In this document: one piece after another, positions 19,508 through 28,344 of the stretch | How the letters are laid out: each line of letters begins with the position of its first letter | How positions within the stretch are numbered: position 1 is the stretch's first letter | NCBI RefSeq assembly: GCF_001557235.1 | Contig: NZ_LSJI01000272.1 | Span: forward strand, 7,061 to 71,060 | Source of the DNA: Phenylobacterium sp. CCH9-H3 | Lineage (GTDB): Bacteria; Pseudomonadota; Alphaproteobacteria; Caulobacterales; Caulobacteraceae | Reading direction: 5' to 3' | Length of the DNA stretch: 64,000 nucleotides | The notes under the pieces: model-generated | Databases searched by the model: none | What the model was told of the DNA's origin: nothing | What the model saw: the letters and a program-made list of their open reading frames with translations, nothing else | Translations under genes and position numbers: made by a program

Positions 19508-21354
19508 CGGCGGCCGAACAGCCGCTCGATGTCGGCGAGCTTGAGCTCGACGTAGGTGGGACGGCCGTGGTTGCACTGGCCGGAGTGGGGCGTGGCCTCC
19601 ATCTGGCGGAGCAGGGCGTTCATCTCCGGCGCCGTCAGTCTGCGGCCGGCGCGGACGGATCCGTGGCAGGCCATGGTGGAGCAGACGTCCTGCAGCCGCT
19701 CCTTGAGGGCTAGGGCCTGGCCGTTCTCGGCCAGATCGTCGGCGATATCGCGGATCAGGCCTGCCGCATCCGTCTCGCCCAGCAAGGCCGGGACCTCGCG
19801 GACCAGGATGGCGCCGGGGCCGAAGCTCTCGACGACCAGGCCCAGGGCGGCCAGCTCCTCGGCGCGGGCGGCGACGCGTTCGGCCTCGGCGGGGTCCAAC
19901 TCGACCACCTCCGGCAGCAGCAGGGCCTGGCGGGCGACGCCGCCTTCGCTGAGCTCGCCCTTCATGCGCTCGTAGACGAGGCGTTCGTGGGCGGCATGCT
20001 GGTCGACGATGACCATGCCGTCGCGGGTCTGGGCCACGATGTAGGTCTCGTGCACCTGGGCGCGAGCGGCGCCCAGGGGGTAGTCGACAGGATCGAACAC
20101 CGGGGCCGCGGCGCCAGGTTCGGCGACGCCGTAGCCCTCGGGCGGCGCCTCGGCGCGGGCCGAGACTTCGGACAGGCCGGGGATCGACTGCACCGCTGCG
20201 GCCGCCGCCTGCCAGCCGCCGGCGCTCCAGGCGGAGAATCCGGCGCCCGAGGGCCGCGGCGGCGGATAGCCGGGCGGCAGGCTCTGCGGGCGGAAACCGC
20301 CCAGCGCCGCGGCGGCCACGGTGGTGGAGGCGCGGTGTCCCGCGGCGGCCAGGCTGTGGCGTAACCCGCTGACGATCAGGCCCCGCACCAGCGCCGGGTC
20401 GCGGAACCGAACCTCGGCCTTGGCGGGATGGACGTTCACGTCCACGAGGCCGGGGTCCAGCGCGATGTAGAGGGCGCAGGCGGGGTGGCGATCGCGGGCG
20501 AGGAAGTCGGCGTAGGCGCCGCGCAGCGCCCCCTGCAGCAGCCGGTCGCGGACGGGGCGGCCGTTGACGAACAGGTACTGGTGCGCCGCGTTGCCGCGGT
20601 TGTAGGTCGGCAGGCCCGCATAGCCGGACAGGCGCACGCCTTCGCGCTCGTGGTCGATGAGCAGGGCGTTCTCGGAGAACTCCCGGCCCATCACCGCCCC
20701 CAGGCGGGCGAGGCGGCCCGCGTCGCCCGGCGCCTCGGCGGGCAGGCGCAGGGTGCGGCGGCCGTCGATGTCGAGGGCGAAGCCCACGGCTTCGTGGGCC
20801 ATGGCCTGGCGCTTGAGCTCCTCGGTGATGGCCTGGGCCTCCGAGCGCTCGGACTTCATGAACTTCAGCCGGGCCGGCGTGGCGTAGAACAGGTCGCGCA
20901 CCTCGACCCGTGCGCCGTGCGGACCGGGGAAGCCGGCCGGCGAGACGGCGCCGACGGCGCCGCCCTCCACCAGGATCGCATGGGCGTCCGCCAGCCCCTT
21001 GGCCCGGCTGACGATCGACAGCCGCGCCACCGAGCCGATCGAGGGCAGGGCCTCGCCGCGAAAGCCCATGGTGGCGATGCGCAGCAGGTCGTACTCGCCG
21101 TCCTCGCCCGGGTTCAGTTTCGAGGTCGCGTGGCGCTCCACCGCGAGCGGCAGCTGGTCGGCGGCCAAACCGTTGCCGTCATCGGCCACCAGGATGCGGG
21201 AAAGGCCCCCGCCGTCGGCCTGGACCTGGATCTCGGAGGCCCCGGCGTCCAGGGCGTTCTCGACCAGCTCCTTGACCGCGCTGGCAGGGCGCTCCACCAC
21301 CTCGCCAGCGGCGATGCGGTTGATCAGTTCGGGAGGGAGGCGGCGGATCGGCAT
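19504..21354 (-). CDS. mutL: DNA mismatch repair protein MutL (endonuclease type)
   Basis: MutL couples MutS mismatch recognition to strand removal. Its 616 residues include the GHKL ATPase ([40 protein letters not shown]), a long Pro/Ala linker and a C-terminal dimerisation domain. That domain carries [12 protein letters not shown], an exact match to the metal-binding endonuclease motif DQHA-X2-E-X4-E (from residue 451), and CNHGRPT (Cys594 onward). It is therefore a nicking MutL, as expected in species without MutH. The start ATG 21354 gives [20 protein letters not shown], the standard N-terminus. Confidence 0.97.
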   Translation of the reverse strand: MPIRRLPPELINRIAAGEVVERPASAVKELVENALDAGASEIQVQADGGGLSRILVADDGNGLAADQLPLAVERHATSKLNPGEDGEYDLLRIATMGFRGEALPSIGSVARLSIVSRAKGLADAHAILVEGGAVGAVSPAGFPGPHGARVEVRDLFYATPARLKFMKSERSEAQAITEELKRQAMAHEAVGFALDIDGRRTLRLPAEAPGDAGRLARLGAVMGREFSENALLIDHEREGVRLSGYAGLPTYNRGNAAHQYLFVNGRPVRDRLLQGALRGAYADFLARDRHPACALYIALDPGLVDVNVHPAKAEVRFRDPALVRGLIVSGLRHSLAAAGHRASTTVAAAALGGFRPQSLPPGYPPPRPSGAGFSAWSAGGWQAAAAAVQSIPGLSEVSARAEAPPEGYGVAEPGAAAPVFDPVDYPLGAARAQVHETYIVAQTRDGMVIVDQHAAHERLVYERMKGELSEGGVARQALLLPEVVELDPAEAERVAARAEELAALGLVVESFGPGAILVREVPALLGETDAAGLIRDIADDLAENGQALALKERLQDVCSTMACHGSVRAGRRLTAPEMNALLRQMEATPHSGQCNHGRPTYVELKLADIERLFGRR

Positions 21355-21402
21355 GGGAGCTAGACCTTCCTACATAGTACGATTCCAAGGAGTCTCCCGC
21401 CC

Positions 21403-22368
21403 GTGCTGAATCGCCTCGCCACCCTCGTCGCCGTCGTGATGCTCGCCGCCCTGCCGGCCTCGGCCCAGGTCCCGCTGCTGCTCGCGCCCGCGCCCGTGGA
21501 CGACCCGGATGCGACCCTGGTGGAGGAACTGGTGGTGCGCGGCCGCCTGCCGGGTCCCGCCTGGTGGCGGGTGTCGGACGCCGACACCACGGTCTATGTG
21601 CTCGGCGTGCCGTCGCTCGCGCCCAAGCGGATGGAATGGGACCGGGCGATCTTCGAGCGGCGGCTGGAAGGGGCCAACGTGGTGATCCTGCCGTTCGTGA
21701 ACGTGCGGGCCAAGGTGGGCGGCTCGGTGGGCACGGCCTTCAATCTGCTGCGCCTGCGGTCCGGTGGGCCGTTCGAAGAGCGGCTGGATCCGGGCACGCG
21801 GGCCCGCTTCGTGGCCGTCCGCACGCGTCTGGGCCAGGACGCAGGGCGCTACAACACCCGCAACCCGTTGGCGGCCGGCGTGCAGCTGGCGATCGACTAC
21901 CGCGACCACGCCCAGCTCACCAACATGGACCCCGCCAAGCTGGTCCGGCTGCTGGCGCAGCGGAAGGGCGTGAAGGTCATCGAGAAGAGCTACGACCTGG
22001 GTCCGCAGCTGGGCGGGATCATCCGCACGCCGGCGTCCACCGGCCGCCTCTGCTTCGACGAGGTGCTGGCCCAGGCCGAGGCCGGTCCCGGCGTGACCCT
22101 GGCGGCGGCGCGGGCCTGGGCGGCAGGCGACGTGGAAGGCGCGCTGCAGAACGAGCGGACCTATGAACGCTGCCTGGCGGCCGTCAGCGGCGGGCGCACC
22201 TACGACGAACGCACCAAGGCCGACGAGGCGGCGGCGATCGCGAACGCGCTCAAGTCGCCCGGGCATGCCATCGCCCTGGTCCCGCTCCGGCCCCTGCTGG
22301 CCCAGAACGGGGTGCTGGAACGCCTGCGGGCGCAGGGCTTCACGGTGAAGACGCCAGGCGAGGAGTGA
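21403..22368 (+). CDS. TraB/GumN-family secreted protein
   Basis: The 321-residue product starts at GTG 21403 after AAGGAG and has a signal peptide (MLNRLATLVAVVMLAALPASA). The mature part fits the TraB/PrgY/GumN family: ADTTVYVLGVPSLAPKRMEW replaces the usual GT-H (here G-V-P), and the C-terminal half has AIALVPLRPLLAQNGVLERLRAQGF, matching the family's 'nGv...L...G' end. TraB proteins resemble metal-dependent (Tiki-like) peptidases. The usual His of the first motif appears replaced here, so catalytic activity is doubtful. Role unknown. Confidence 0.75.
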   Translation: MLNRLATLVAVVMLAALPASAQVPLLLAPAPVDDPDATLVEELVVRGRLPGPAWWRVSDADTTVYVLGVPSLAPKRMEWDRAIFERRLEGANVVILPFVNVRAKVGGSVGTAFNLLRLRSGGPFEERLDPGTRARFVAVRTRLGQDAGRYNTRNPLAAGVQLAIDYRDHAQLTNMDPAKLVRLLAQRKGVKVIEKSYDLGPQLGGIIRTPASTGRLCFDEVLAQAEAGPGVTLAAARAWAAGDVEGALQNERTYERCLAAVSGGRTYDERTKADEAAAIANALKSPGHAIALVPLRPLLAQNGVLERLRAQGFTVKTPGEE

Positions 22369-22377
22369 TCAAAAATT

Positions 22378-22490
22378 GCTCCCCCGTTGGGGGAGCTGTC
22401 AGCGTAGCTGACTGAGGGGGCGTCCTCAGCGGTCCGAGCGGAAACCCCCTCCGTCGCCTGCGGCGACACCTCCCCCAAGGGGGAGGAACT
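22378..22490. repeat. Intergenic palindromic mosaic repeat, CTCCCCC type, copy 1
   Basis: A CTCCCCC/GGGGGAG hairpin is followed by GCTGTCAGCGTAGCTGAC, a GGGGGC segment, and a right half with CCCCCTCCGTCGCCTGCGGC, ACACCTCCCCC and AGGGGGAGGA. Related copies lie at 49609-49755 and 53656-53802. All three lie just downstream of genes and fold into long stem-loops. This is a dispersed repeat family known from several alphaproteobacteria. Confidence 0.85.
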
Positions 22491-22495
22491 CTTGG

Positions 22496-23053
22496 CTACA
22501 GCCCCGGCAGTTTGATCCGGGACTTGCCTTCGCGCTGGATCGTGATCGGCTTGTCGCCGGTCAGCTTGGCCACGCGTTCCTTCTCGGCCGCGGGGTCGAG
22601 GGGCGCGTTGGATCCGTCCAGGGCCGCAGTCTGCTGCGGGGCGGCGGCCTCGTCCTTCTTCCAGAACATCACCCGGTCGGCGAAGCTCTTTTCCTTGTGG
22701 GCCAGATCGCCGAATTCGTCGTCGACCACATAGCGGACCAGCGGATCGGCCTTGTCGGCGCCGGCCTTGGCCACCAGCAGCTTCTCGCCGTCGGTGCGCT
22801 GCTCCGCCTCGCGCTGGCCCAGGAGCGCGTTGCGCGCGGCGCTTTCGGGCTGCAGCTCCTGCGGGCGCGGTTCGCCGGGCGCCGGCGGGCGCAGGGCGTA
22901 GTCCGGCGGAACCACCAGGGGCGCCTTGGTCACGATGCGGAACTCGTCGGGGGTCACCTTGGACATGCCCAGGGCCTTCTGGGTCGACTGGCAGCCGGCG
23001 AGGCCCGCGGCCGCGACCAGGGCGGTCGCCACAATCACGCGATTGATCGTCAT
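22496..23053 (-). CDS. DUF3035-type lipoprotein
   Basis: The 185-residue protein has a lipoprotein signal (MTINRVIVATALVAAAGLAGC with lipobox LAGC, lipidated Cys21). It is then hydrophilic, with the DUF3035 features TPDEFRIVTKAPLVVPPDY and LRPPAPGEPRPQEL. The family occurs across alphaproteobacteria downstream of lspA, as here, and is thought to be an envelope protein of unknown role. It is the third gene of the ileS-lspA-lipoprotein cluster, with a 162-bp gap after lspA. ATG 23053 starts the signal peptide; an upstream in-frame GTG-like extension is unlikely. Confidence 0.88.
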   Translation of the reverse strand: MTINRVIVATALVAAAGLAGCQSTQKALGMSKVTPDEFRIVTKAPLVVPPDYALRPPAPGEPRPQELQPESAARNALLGQREAEQRTDGEKLLVAKAGADKADPLVRYVVDDEFGDLAHKEKSFADRVMFWKKDEAAAPQQTAALDGSNAPLDPAAEKERVAKLTGDKPITIQREGKSRIKLPGL

Positions 23054-23215
23054 AGACTTAGAAAGCTCCTCCAGCGCTTCCCGACGATGCGTCAGCATCG
23101 ACGATAAGGAAGCGCGCTAGACTTTTAGCTTGCCGCTTTCCCGTGGCGGGAAAACGGCGGGCGGCCCCCCCGGCCGGGTCGGTTGAGATACCTTAATCAC
23201 GTCCGCCAGCCAACG

Positions 23216-23701
23216 CTATGCGGCAGGGCGCTGCGGGCGAAGGCTGTCGAGCAGCAGCAGGATCACGCCGACGGTGATGCCGCTGTCGGCGATGTTGAAG
23301 ATCCAGGGGAAGAACCCCAGCCGCTGGACGTCGATGAAATCGACCACCGCGCCGAAGCGCGCCCGGTCGATGGCGTTGCCAACGGCCCCGCCGATCACCA
23401 GGCCCAGGCCCAGCGCCGGCAACAGGCGCGGCTGGCTGCGCGCCCAGGCGGACAGCAGCGCGGCCACACCCAGGGAGAACACCACAAGGCCCCAGCGGAC
23501 CACGTCGTGCTGCGCCTGCAGCAAGCCGAAGCTGACGCCCTCGTTCCAGATCCGCGTGAACTGCAGCGGCCAGAACACCTCGTGCGAGGCCTGCTCCGGC
23601 AGCCGTAGGACGGCCAGGATCCAGTACTTGGAGAGCTGGTCGAGCACGATCACGGCGAGCGCGACGGCATAGGCCGTCCAGCCGTTCCTGGTCACCGTCA
23701 T
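23216..23701 (-). CDS. lspA: Lipoprotein signal peptidase (signal peptidase II)
   Basis: LspA cleaves the signal peptide of prolipoproteins after lipidation, in the inner membrane. The 161-residue protein has four membrane helices and the two catalytic aspartates in GNAIDRARFGAVVDFID and FNIADSGITVGVILLLLDSL. Its ATG overlaps the ileS TGA (bases 23698-23701, ATGA on the minus strand), so it is translationally coupled to ileS. This gene order is conserved widely in Proteobacteria. The downstream lipoprotein is a likely substrate. Confidence 0.96.
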   Translation of the reverse strand: MTVTRNGWTAYAVALAVIVLDQLSKYWILAVLRLPEQASHEVFWPLQFTRIWNEGVSFGLLQAQHDVVRWGLVVFSLGVAALLSAWARSQPRLLPALGLGLVIGGAVGNAIDRARFGAVVDFIDVQRLGFFPWIFNIADSGITVGVILLLLDSLRPQRPAA

Positions 23702-26622
23702 GCGTGGGCCGCGTCCCAGGCCGCCACGGCCTCGGCGTCGCGCAGCGACAGGTCCGGATAGCGCGGATCGGTCCCCACCTCCGGCAGGATCCGCCACGAG
23801 CGGGCGCACTTGCGGCCCTCGGCCTTCAGCGGCTCGACCGAAACGCCCGGAACCTCCGCCAGCCGGAAACCGGGGCCTTCGCCGGCGACCAGGCGCGCCT
23901 GGCTGGTCCGGAACACCTCGGCCGGGTCCAGGCCGTCGAAGGCGGCCAGCAGCTCGGGGTCGGCCACGTGGACGACGGGGGCCGCCTCCAGGGCCGCGCC
24001 CATACGCTTCTCGCGCCGCTCGACCTCCAGCGCGCCGGTGACGACCGACGTCACCTGCTGCACCTTGGCCCAGCGGGCGGCCTCGGCCTCGTTACGCCAC
24101 TCTGCCGGAGTCGTGGGGATCACCCGCATGCAGTTGGAGTGGGCGTCCGGATAGCGGGTCAGCCAGGCCTCTTCCATCGTGAAGGGGATCAGCGGCGACA
24201 GCCACGCCGTTAGCCGCTCGAACACCGCATCCATCACCGTGCGCGCGGCCCGGCGGGTGAGCGAGGATGGCTGGTCGCAATAGAGGCTGTCGCGGCGCAC
24301 GTCGAAGAACAGCGACGACAGCTCGTTCTGGCAGAAGTCCAGCACCGGCCGGATCACGTCCTGGAACAGGTAGCCGTCGTAAGCCGTGCGAACCTGGGCG
24401 TCGAGCTCGTAGAGGCGGTGCAGGATGAACCGCTCCAGCGGCGGCATCTGCTCCAGCTCCACCGCCTCGTCGGGGGTGTAGTCGGCCAGGGCGCCCAGCA
24501 TGTAGCGGACGGTGTTGCGCAGCTTGCGGTAGGCGTCCGACGTGGTCTGCAGGATCGTCTTTCCGATCCGGCTGTCGTCGGCGTAGTCGATCATGGCCGC
24601 CCAAAGCCGGATGATCTCGGCGCCGCTCTCGCGGATCACCGCCTCGGGATCGACGGTGTTGCCCTTGGACTTGGACATCTTCTCGCCGTTCTCATCCATG
24701 GTGAAGCCGTGGGTGAGGATGGCGTCGTAGGGCGCGCGGCCGCGGGTGCCGGAGCTTTCCAGCAGGGAGCTCTGGAACCAGCCGCGGTGCTGGTCGGAGC
24801 CCTCGAGATAGAGGTCGGCCGGCCACCTCGTGTGGGCGCGGTTCTCCAGGGTGAAGGCGTGGGTCGAGCCGCTATCGAACCAGACGTCGAGGATGTCCTC
24901 GATCTTCTCGTAGCGGTCCGGGTCGTGCCCGCCCAGGAAGTCGGTGACCGGGCGATTGAACCAGGCGTCGGCGCCCTCGGCGCGGATGGCGTCGACGATC
25001 CGCTTGTCGACTTCGGGGTCGTGCAGCGGCTGGTTCGTCTCCTTGTCGACGAACATGGCCAGCGGCGCGCCCCAAGCGCGTTGCCGGCTGATCAGCCAGT
25101 CGGGCCGGCTTTCGACCATGGAGCGAATGCGGTTCTTACCGGCCGCCGGATAGAAGGTGGTGGCCTCGATGGACTCCAGCGCCGTCTCGCGCAGGGAGCG
25201 GCCGCCCAGTTCCGGCGTGTCCACCGGCTCGTCCATGCGGATGAACCACTGGGGCGTGTTGCGGAAGATCACCGGGGCCTTGGAGCGCCAGGAGTGGGGG
25301 TAGCTGTGCTCCATCCGCCCGCGCGCCAGGAGGCGTCCCGCCTCGATCAGCTTGTCCATGACCGCGCCGTTGGCCGGGCCGAACTTGCCGGCCTTCTTGC
25401 CCTCGGTCTCCAGCACCTTGAGGCCGGCGAACAGGGGAACATGCGGATAGTAGGCGCCGTCGGGATCGACGGTGTCGGGGATCTCGCGATGGCCGTGGGC
25501 CAGCCAGACCATGTAGTCGTCGGCGCCGTGGCCCGGCGCGGTGTGGACGAAGCCGGTGCCGGCGTCGTCCGTGACGTGGTCGCCGCTCAGCAGCGGCACC
25601 TGGAAGGCGTAATGGGTGTCCAGGGCCGCCAGCGGATGCTCGCAGACCATGCCCTGGCAGTCGACCTTCTCGACCCGGCGGGCCTTGGCGATCTTGGCGG
25701 CCTTGAAGACGTCGTCGGAAAGCTTCTCGGCCACGACCAGCCGGTCGCCGGCCTTGGCCCAGGGCTCGAACTCCAGGCCCTCTTCCATGGCCTCGACCTG
25801 GTAGACCGCATAGTCGACGGCTTCGTTGTAGCTGATCGCCCGGTTGGCTGGGATGGTCCAGGGCGTGGTGGTCCAGATGACCACCGAGGCGCCGCGCGCC
25901 GCGTCGCTGCCCTCGACCACCGGGAACTTCACCCAGATCGTGGGGCTGACGTGGTCGTGGTACTCGACCTCGGCGTCGGCCAGGGCCGTGCGTTCGACCG
26001 GGCTCCACATGACGGGCTTCGAGCCGCGGTAGAGCTGTCCGGACGCCACGAACTTGTGGAATTCGGCCACGATGGCGGCTTCCGAGCCGTAGTCCATGGT
26101 GGCGTAGCGGTTCTCCCAGTCGCCCAGCACGCCCAGGCGCTTGAAGCCGTCGCGCTGAACGTCGATCCACTTGGAGGCGTACTCGCGGCACCGGGTGCGG
26201 AATTCGGCCTTGGAGACCTCGTCCTTGCGGCGGCCCTGGCTACGCAGCTCCTCCTCGATCTTCCACTCGATCGGCAGGCCGTGGCAGTCCCAGCCGGGGA
26301 CGTAGTCCACGTCGTAGCCCAGCAGGAACTTCGAGCGGACGACGAAGTCCTTCAGCGTCTTCTGCAGCGCATGGCCAATGTGGATGGCCCCGTTGGCGTA
26401 GGGCGGGCCGTCGTGCAGCACGAACAGCGGCGCGCCCGCGCGCTGCCGTTCGGCGCGCATGGCGCCATAGAGGTCGAGCTCGCCCCATTGCGCCAGGGTC
26501 TGCGGCTCCTTCTGCGGCAGGCCTGCGCGCATGGGGAACGGGGTCTCGGGAAGGAAGACGGTCTCGCGGTAGTCGCGGCCCTCTTTGATCTCAACGGGGG
26601 GCTTTTCGGCGTCGTCGGCCAT
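23698..26622 (-). CDS. ileS: Isoleucyl-tRNA synthetase
   Basis: IleRS charges tRNA-Ile and edits valine. The 974-residue protein is a class I synthetase: HIGH (residues 81-84) in PPYANGAIHIGHALQKTL, the CP1 editing domain with VIWTTTPWTIPANRAISY, and the KMSKS loop (ENGEKMSKSKGNTVDPEAV). The C-terminal anticodon-binding part ends near residue 974 and lacks an obvious four-Cys zinc finger, as in many alphaproteobacterial enzymes. It leads the ileS-lspA cluster and diverges from the cold-shock gene. Confidence 0.97.
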   Translation of the reverse strand: MADDAEKPPVEIKEGRDYRETVFLPETPFPMRAGLPQKEPQTLAQWGELDLYGAMRAERQRAGAPLFVLHDGPPYANGAIHIGHALQKTLKDFVVRSKFLLGYDVDYVPGWDCHGLPIEWKIEEELRSQGRRKDEVSKAEFRTRCREYASKWIDVQRDGFKRLGVLGDWENRYATMDYGSEAAIVAEFHKFVASGQLYRGSKPVMWSPVERTALADAEVEYHDHVSPTIWVKFPVVEGSDAARGASVVIWTTTPWTIPANRAISYNEAVDYAVYQVEAMEEGLEFEPWAKAGDRLVVAEKLSDDVFKAAKIAKARRVEKVDCQGMVCEHPLAALDTHYAFQVPLLSGDHVTDDAGTGFVHTAPGHGADDYMVWLAHGHREIPDTVDPDGAYYPHVPLFAGLKVLETEGKKAGKFGPANGAVMDKLIEAGRLLARGRMEHSYPHSWRSKAPVIFRNTPQWFIRMDEPVDTPELGGRSLRETALESIEATTFYPAAGKNRIRSMVESRPDWLISRQRAWGAPLAMFVDKETNQPLHDPEVDKRIVDAIRAEGADAWFNRPVTDFLGGHDPDRYEKIEDILDVWFDSGSTHAFTLENRAHTRWPADLYLEGSDQHRGWFQSSLLESSGTRGRAPYDAILTHGFTMDENGEKMSKSKGNTVDPEAVIRESGAEIIRLWAAMIDYADDSRIGKTILQTTSDAYRKLRNTVRYMLGALADYTPDEAVELEQMPPLERFILHRLYELDAQVRTAYDGYLFQDVIRPVLDFCQNELSSLFFDVRRDSLYCDQPSSLTRRAARTVMDAVFERLTAWLSPLIPFTMEEAWLTRYPDAHSNCMRVIPTTPAEWRNEAEAARWAKVQQVTSVVTGALEVERREKRMGAALEAAPVVHVADPELLAAFDGLDPAEVFRTSQARLVAGEGPGFRLAEVPGVSVEPLKAEGRKCARSWRILPEVGTDPRYPDLSLRDAEAVAAWDAAHA

Positions 26623-27056
26623 GACTCTATCCAGGTGGTCCGGAATTCTGATGCGGGTGGAACCCGGCGCGCGCTGGATCGAACGTCCGGCGGCGTCACG
26701 CCGGGCGGGTAATTCGCAGGCTCGTCCGAACCGAAAACATCGCGGTGGCTCTAACAGACGGCGACGGGGGCGTCATCCCCGTGAAGGGTCGCTCGGGACC
26801 CGGCCTGCCCGCCCGGACGGCGGGTTTCAGCGGGCCGCGTCGCCCTGTCACGGCGCGCTTGCGGGTGTCTGCCGCGATTACACTGGCCAAACGCCGAAAG
26901 TTCGCCTATATGAGGGCAATCGAATATCGATTTGGTTCGGTTGCTCTCCACGCTTCTTCTTCGGATCGAGCCCGGACTTCCAAACATCCATTCCGATAAT
27001 TTGATGCGGAGCGCCGCTTGGCGCACGCCAACATTTACTCTGAAAGTGATCAAGAC
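26623..27056. promoter_or_regulatory. Control region between ileS and the cold-shock gene
   Basis: No gene is supported in these 434 bases. The left part holds the ileS leader. A TATATG at 26907-26912 is the best -10-like element for the cold-shock gene; if used, the mRNA has a 5' leader of about 140 bases that is richer in A/T than its surroundings and contains a GCGCC...GGCGC hairpin (27009-27024). Long structured leaders are usual for cold-shock mRNAs. The exact promoter is not established. Confidence 0.45.
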
Positions 27057-27266
27057 ATGACGACTGGCACCGTGAAGTGGTTCAACCCCACCAAGGGCTT
27101 CGGCTTCATCCAACCCGACGACGGCGGCAACGACGTCTTCGTGCACATCTCGGCCGTCGAGCGCTCGGGCCTCGGCTCGCTGAACGAAGGCCAGAAGGTC
27201 TCGTTCGAGCTGGAGCGCGATCAGCGCAGCGGCAAGATGTCGGCCGGCCAGCTGCAAGCCGCCTAA
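27057..27266 (+). CDS. Cold-shock domain protein (CspA family)
   Basis: The 69-residue protein is a single cold-shock domain that binds single-stranded RNA/DNA and melts RNA structure. RNP-1 is KGFGFIQ and RNP-2 is VFVHIS; the start [17 protein letters not shown] is standard. ATG 27057 was chosen because an upstream TTG frame adds 13 residues with no family match. It heads a same-strand run with four small proteins (27325-28338). The long AT-richer leader upstream suggests post-transcriptional control by temperature. Confidence 0.95.
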   Translation: MTTGTVKWFNPTKGFGFIQPDDGGNDVFVHISAVERSGLGSLNEGQKVSFELERDQRSGKMSAGQLQAA

Positions 27267-27324
27267 GGACGATCAGCCGGGGGGCGAGGCGGGCTTCCGC
27301 TTCGTCGCCCGGCGCGACTGCACC

Positions 27325-27525
27325 ATGACCACATCCACCATCGAACGCGCCTATCAGCTCGCCCGCGCCGGCCACGTCCCGAACGTCGCCACGCTGAAGC
27401 AGCGACTTAAGGCGGACGGCTGCCGCGCCGTGGACGCGCTGCTCGCGCCGCGCAGCATTCGCGGCCACCTCGAGGCGATCTGCGCAGCGACCTATCAGGG
27501 TTCGGGCGCCGAGCCCCAAACCTGA
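27325..27525 (+). CDS. Small conserved-looking hypothetical protein, 66 residues
   Basis: I do not recognise a family. The product reads MTTSTIERAYQLARAGHVPN, continues with VATLKQRLKADGCRAVDALLAP, and has an alpha-helical character. It may form a three-helix bundle like a small DNA- or ribosome-associated protein. The opening 'IERAYQLARAGHVPNVATLKQRLKAD' pattern recalls a helix-turn-helix-like hairpin, but this is weak. It starts 58 bp after the cold-shock gene and ends 8 bp before the next gene, so the genes are likely one operon. Confidence 0.7.
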   Translation: MTTSTIERAYQLARAGHVPNVATLKQRLKADGCRAVDALLAPRSIRGHLEAICAATYQGSGAEPQT

Positions 27526-27533
27526 AGGATTTC

Positions 27534-27890
27534 ATGAGCGAATTTCAACGCACGGGCTTTTCGGAACGGCTGAAGACCGCCGCGGACGCCAAGAAGGCGC
27601 TGCTGGCCAACTTCCGGCCCAAACCGACCGTCACCGCCTCGGACTTCCAGCCCCGCGCCGTCGCGCGCGAGGCCGAGCTGGCGCAGGTGCGGGAAGCCCG
27701 GGCCGAGGCCAAAGCCGCCCGCATCCAGGCGGCCGCCGATGCGGCCGAGGCCGTCCGCCTCTCTGAGGAGAGCCTCGCGGCCGCGGCGCTCGACGCCAAG
27801 CGTGGCGAGCGCAAGGAGCGCAAGGCGCTGACCAAGGCCGAACAGAAGGCCAAGCGCGACGCCCGCTACGCCGCCCGCAAGGCGCGCTGA
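27534..27890 (+). CDS. DUF6481-like basic coiled-coil protein
   Basis: This 118-residue protein is highly charged and helical. The start MSEFQRTGFSERLKTAADAK and the segment KKALLANFRPKPTVT lead into an Ala/Glu/Arg/Lys coiled coil ending in AEQKAKRDARYAARKAR. The domain order matches DUF6481, a family of short basic proteins that commonly follows csp genes in Caulobacterales. Nucleic-acid binding through the basic tail is likely but inferred. It is in the cold-shock run, 8 bp after the 66-residue gene. Confidence 0.78.
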   Translation: MSEFQRTGFSERLKTAADAKKALLANFRPKPTVTASDFQPRAVAREAELAQVREARAEAKAARIQAAADAAEAVRLSEESLAAAALDAKRGERKERKALTKAEQKAKRDARYAARKAR

Positions 27891-27913
27891 CGCCTTTCGA
27901 AGGAGCGCGACCC

Positions 27914-28072
27914 ATGCCCAGGAAGCCCAACTACCAGTTCGAGCGCCTGGAACGGGAACGCCAGAAGGCGGCCAAGACGGCCGAAAAGGCCGCCGCCAAG
28001 CGCGAACAGCGTGACCGCGAGCGCGCCGAGAGCGACGCCGCGACCCCCCGCGATACGACCGACGAGACCTGA
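27914..28072 (+). CDS. Small charged helical protein, 52 residues
   Basis: A complete frame runs from ATG 27914 to TGA 28072, with AAGGAG 9 bases upstream. The protein starts MPRKPNYQFERLERERQKAA and is then an unbroken Lys/Arg/Glu/Ala helix with an acidic C-terminus. Short proteins with this opening are found in many alphaproteobacteria without assigned function. It sits 23 bp after the DUF6481-like gene and 8 bp before the next one, so it probably belongs to the same transcript. Confidence 0.72.
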   Translation: MPRKPNYQFERLERERQKAAKTAEKAAAKREQRDRERAESDAATPRDTTDET

Positions 28073-28080
28073 GAAGATCG

Positions 28081-28338
28081 ATGACCAGTGGCGTCAACTA
28101 CAACCACGAGACCGTCGTCCTGGACGGCGAGACCTTTACGGACTGCGAGTTCCGCGACTGCCGCCTGGTCTATTCCGGAGGCCCCCCGCCGGTGTTCGAG
28201 CGCTGCCGCTTCCACGGCTGCGACTGGAAACAGGACGAGGCGGCCGTCCGCACCCTGGCCTACCTGAAGGCCCTCTGGAACGTCGGCGAGAAGGCCACGG
28301 TCCAGGCCCTGATCAAGGACATTACCGTCGCCCGCTGA
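28081..28338 (+). CDS. Pentapeptide-like small protein, 85 residues
   Basis: No family was securely recognised. The first half has three Cys/Phe/Arg repeats (FTDCEFRDCRLVYSGG, then FERCRFHGCDWKQDE) that resemble short pentapeptide-repeat coils, though the A(D/N)LXX consensus is not met. The C-terminal half is helical (VRTLAYLKALWNVGEKATVQ). It is the last gene of the run that starts with the cold-shock gene; ribF converges on it 6 bp later. Confidence 0.68.
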   Translation: MTSGVNYNHETVVLDGETFTDCEFRDCRLVYSGGPPPVFERCRFHGCDWKQDEAAVRTLAYLKALWNVGEKATVQALIKDITVAR

Positions 28339-28344
28339 GGCGAC

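Noticed and set aside
22378..22490. A CRISPR array or insertion-sequence end, suggested by repeated CCCCC/GGGGG blocks
   Set aside because: There are no regularly spaced identical repeats, cas genes or transposase; the structure is an intergenic hairpin mosaic.
26623..27056. A T-box or other riboswitch upstream of ileS or the cold-shock gene
   Set aside because: T-boxes belong mainly to Firmicutes, and neither the specifier loop nor the conserved T-box sequence is seen.
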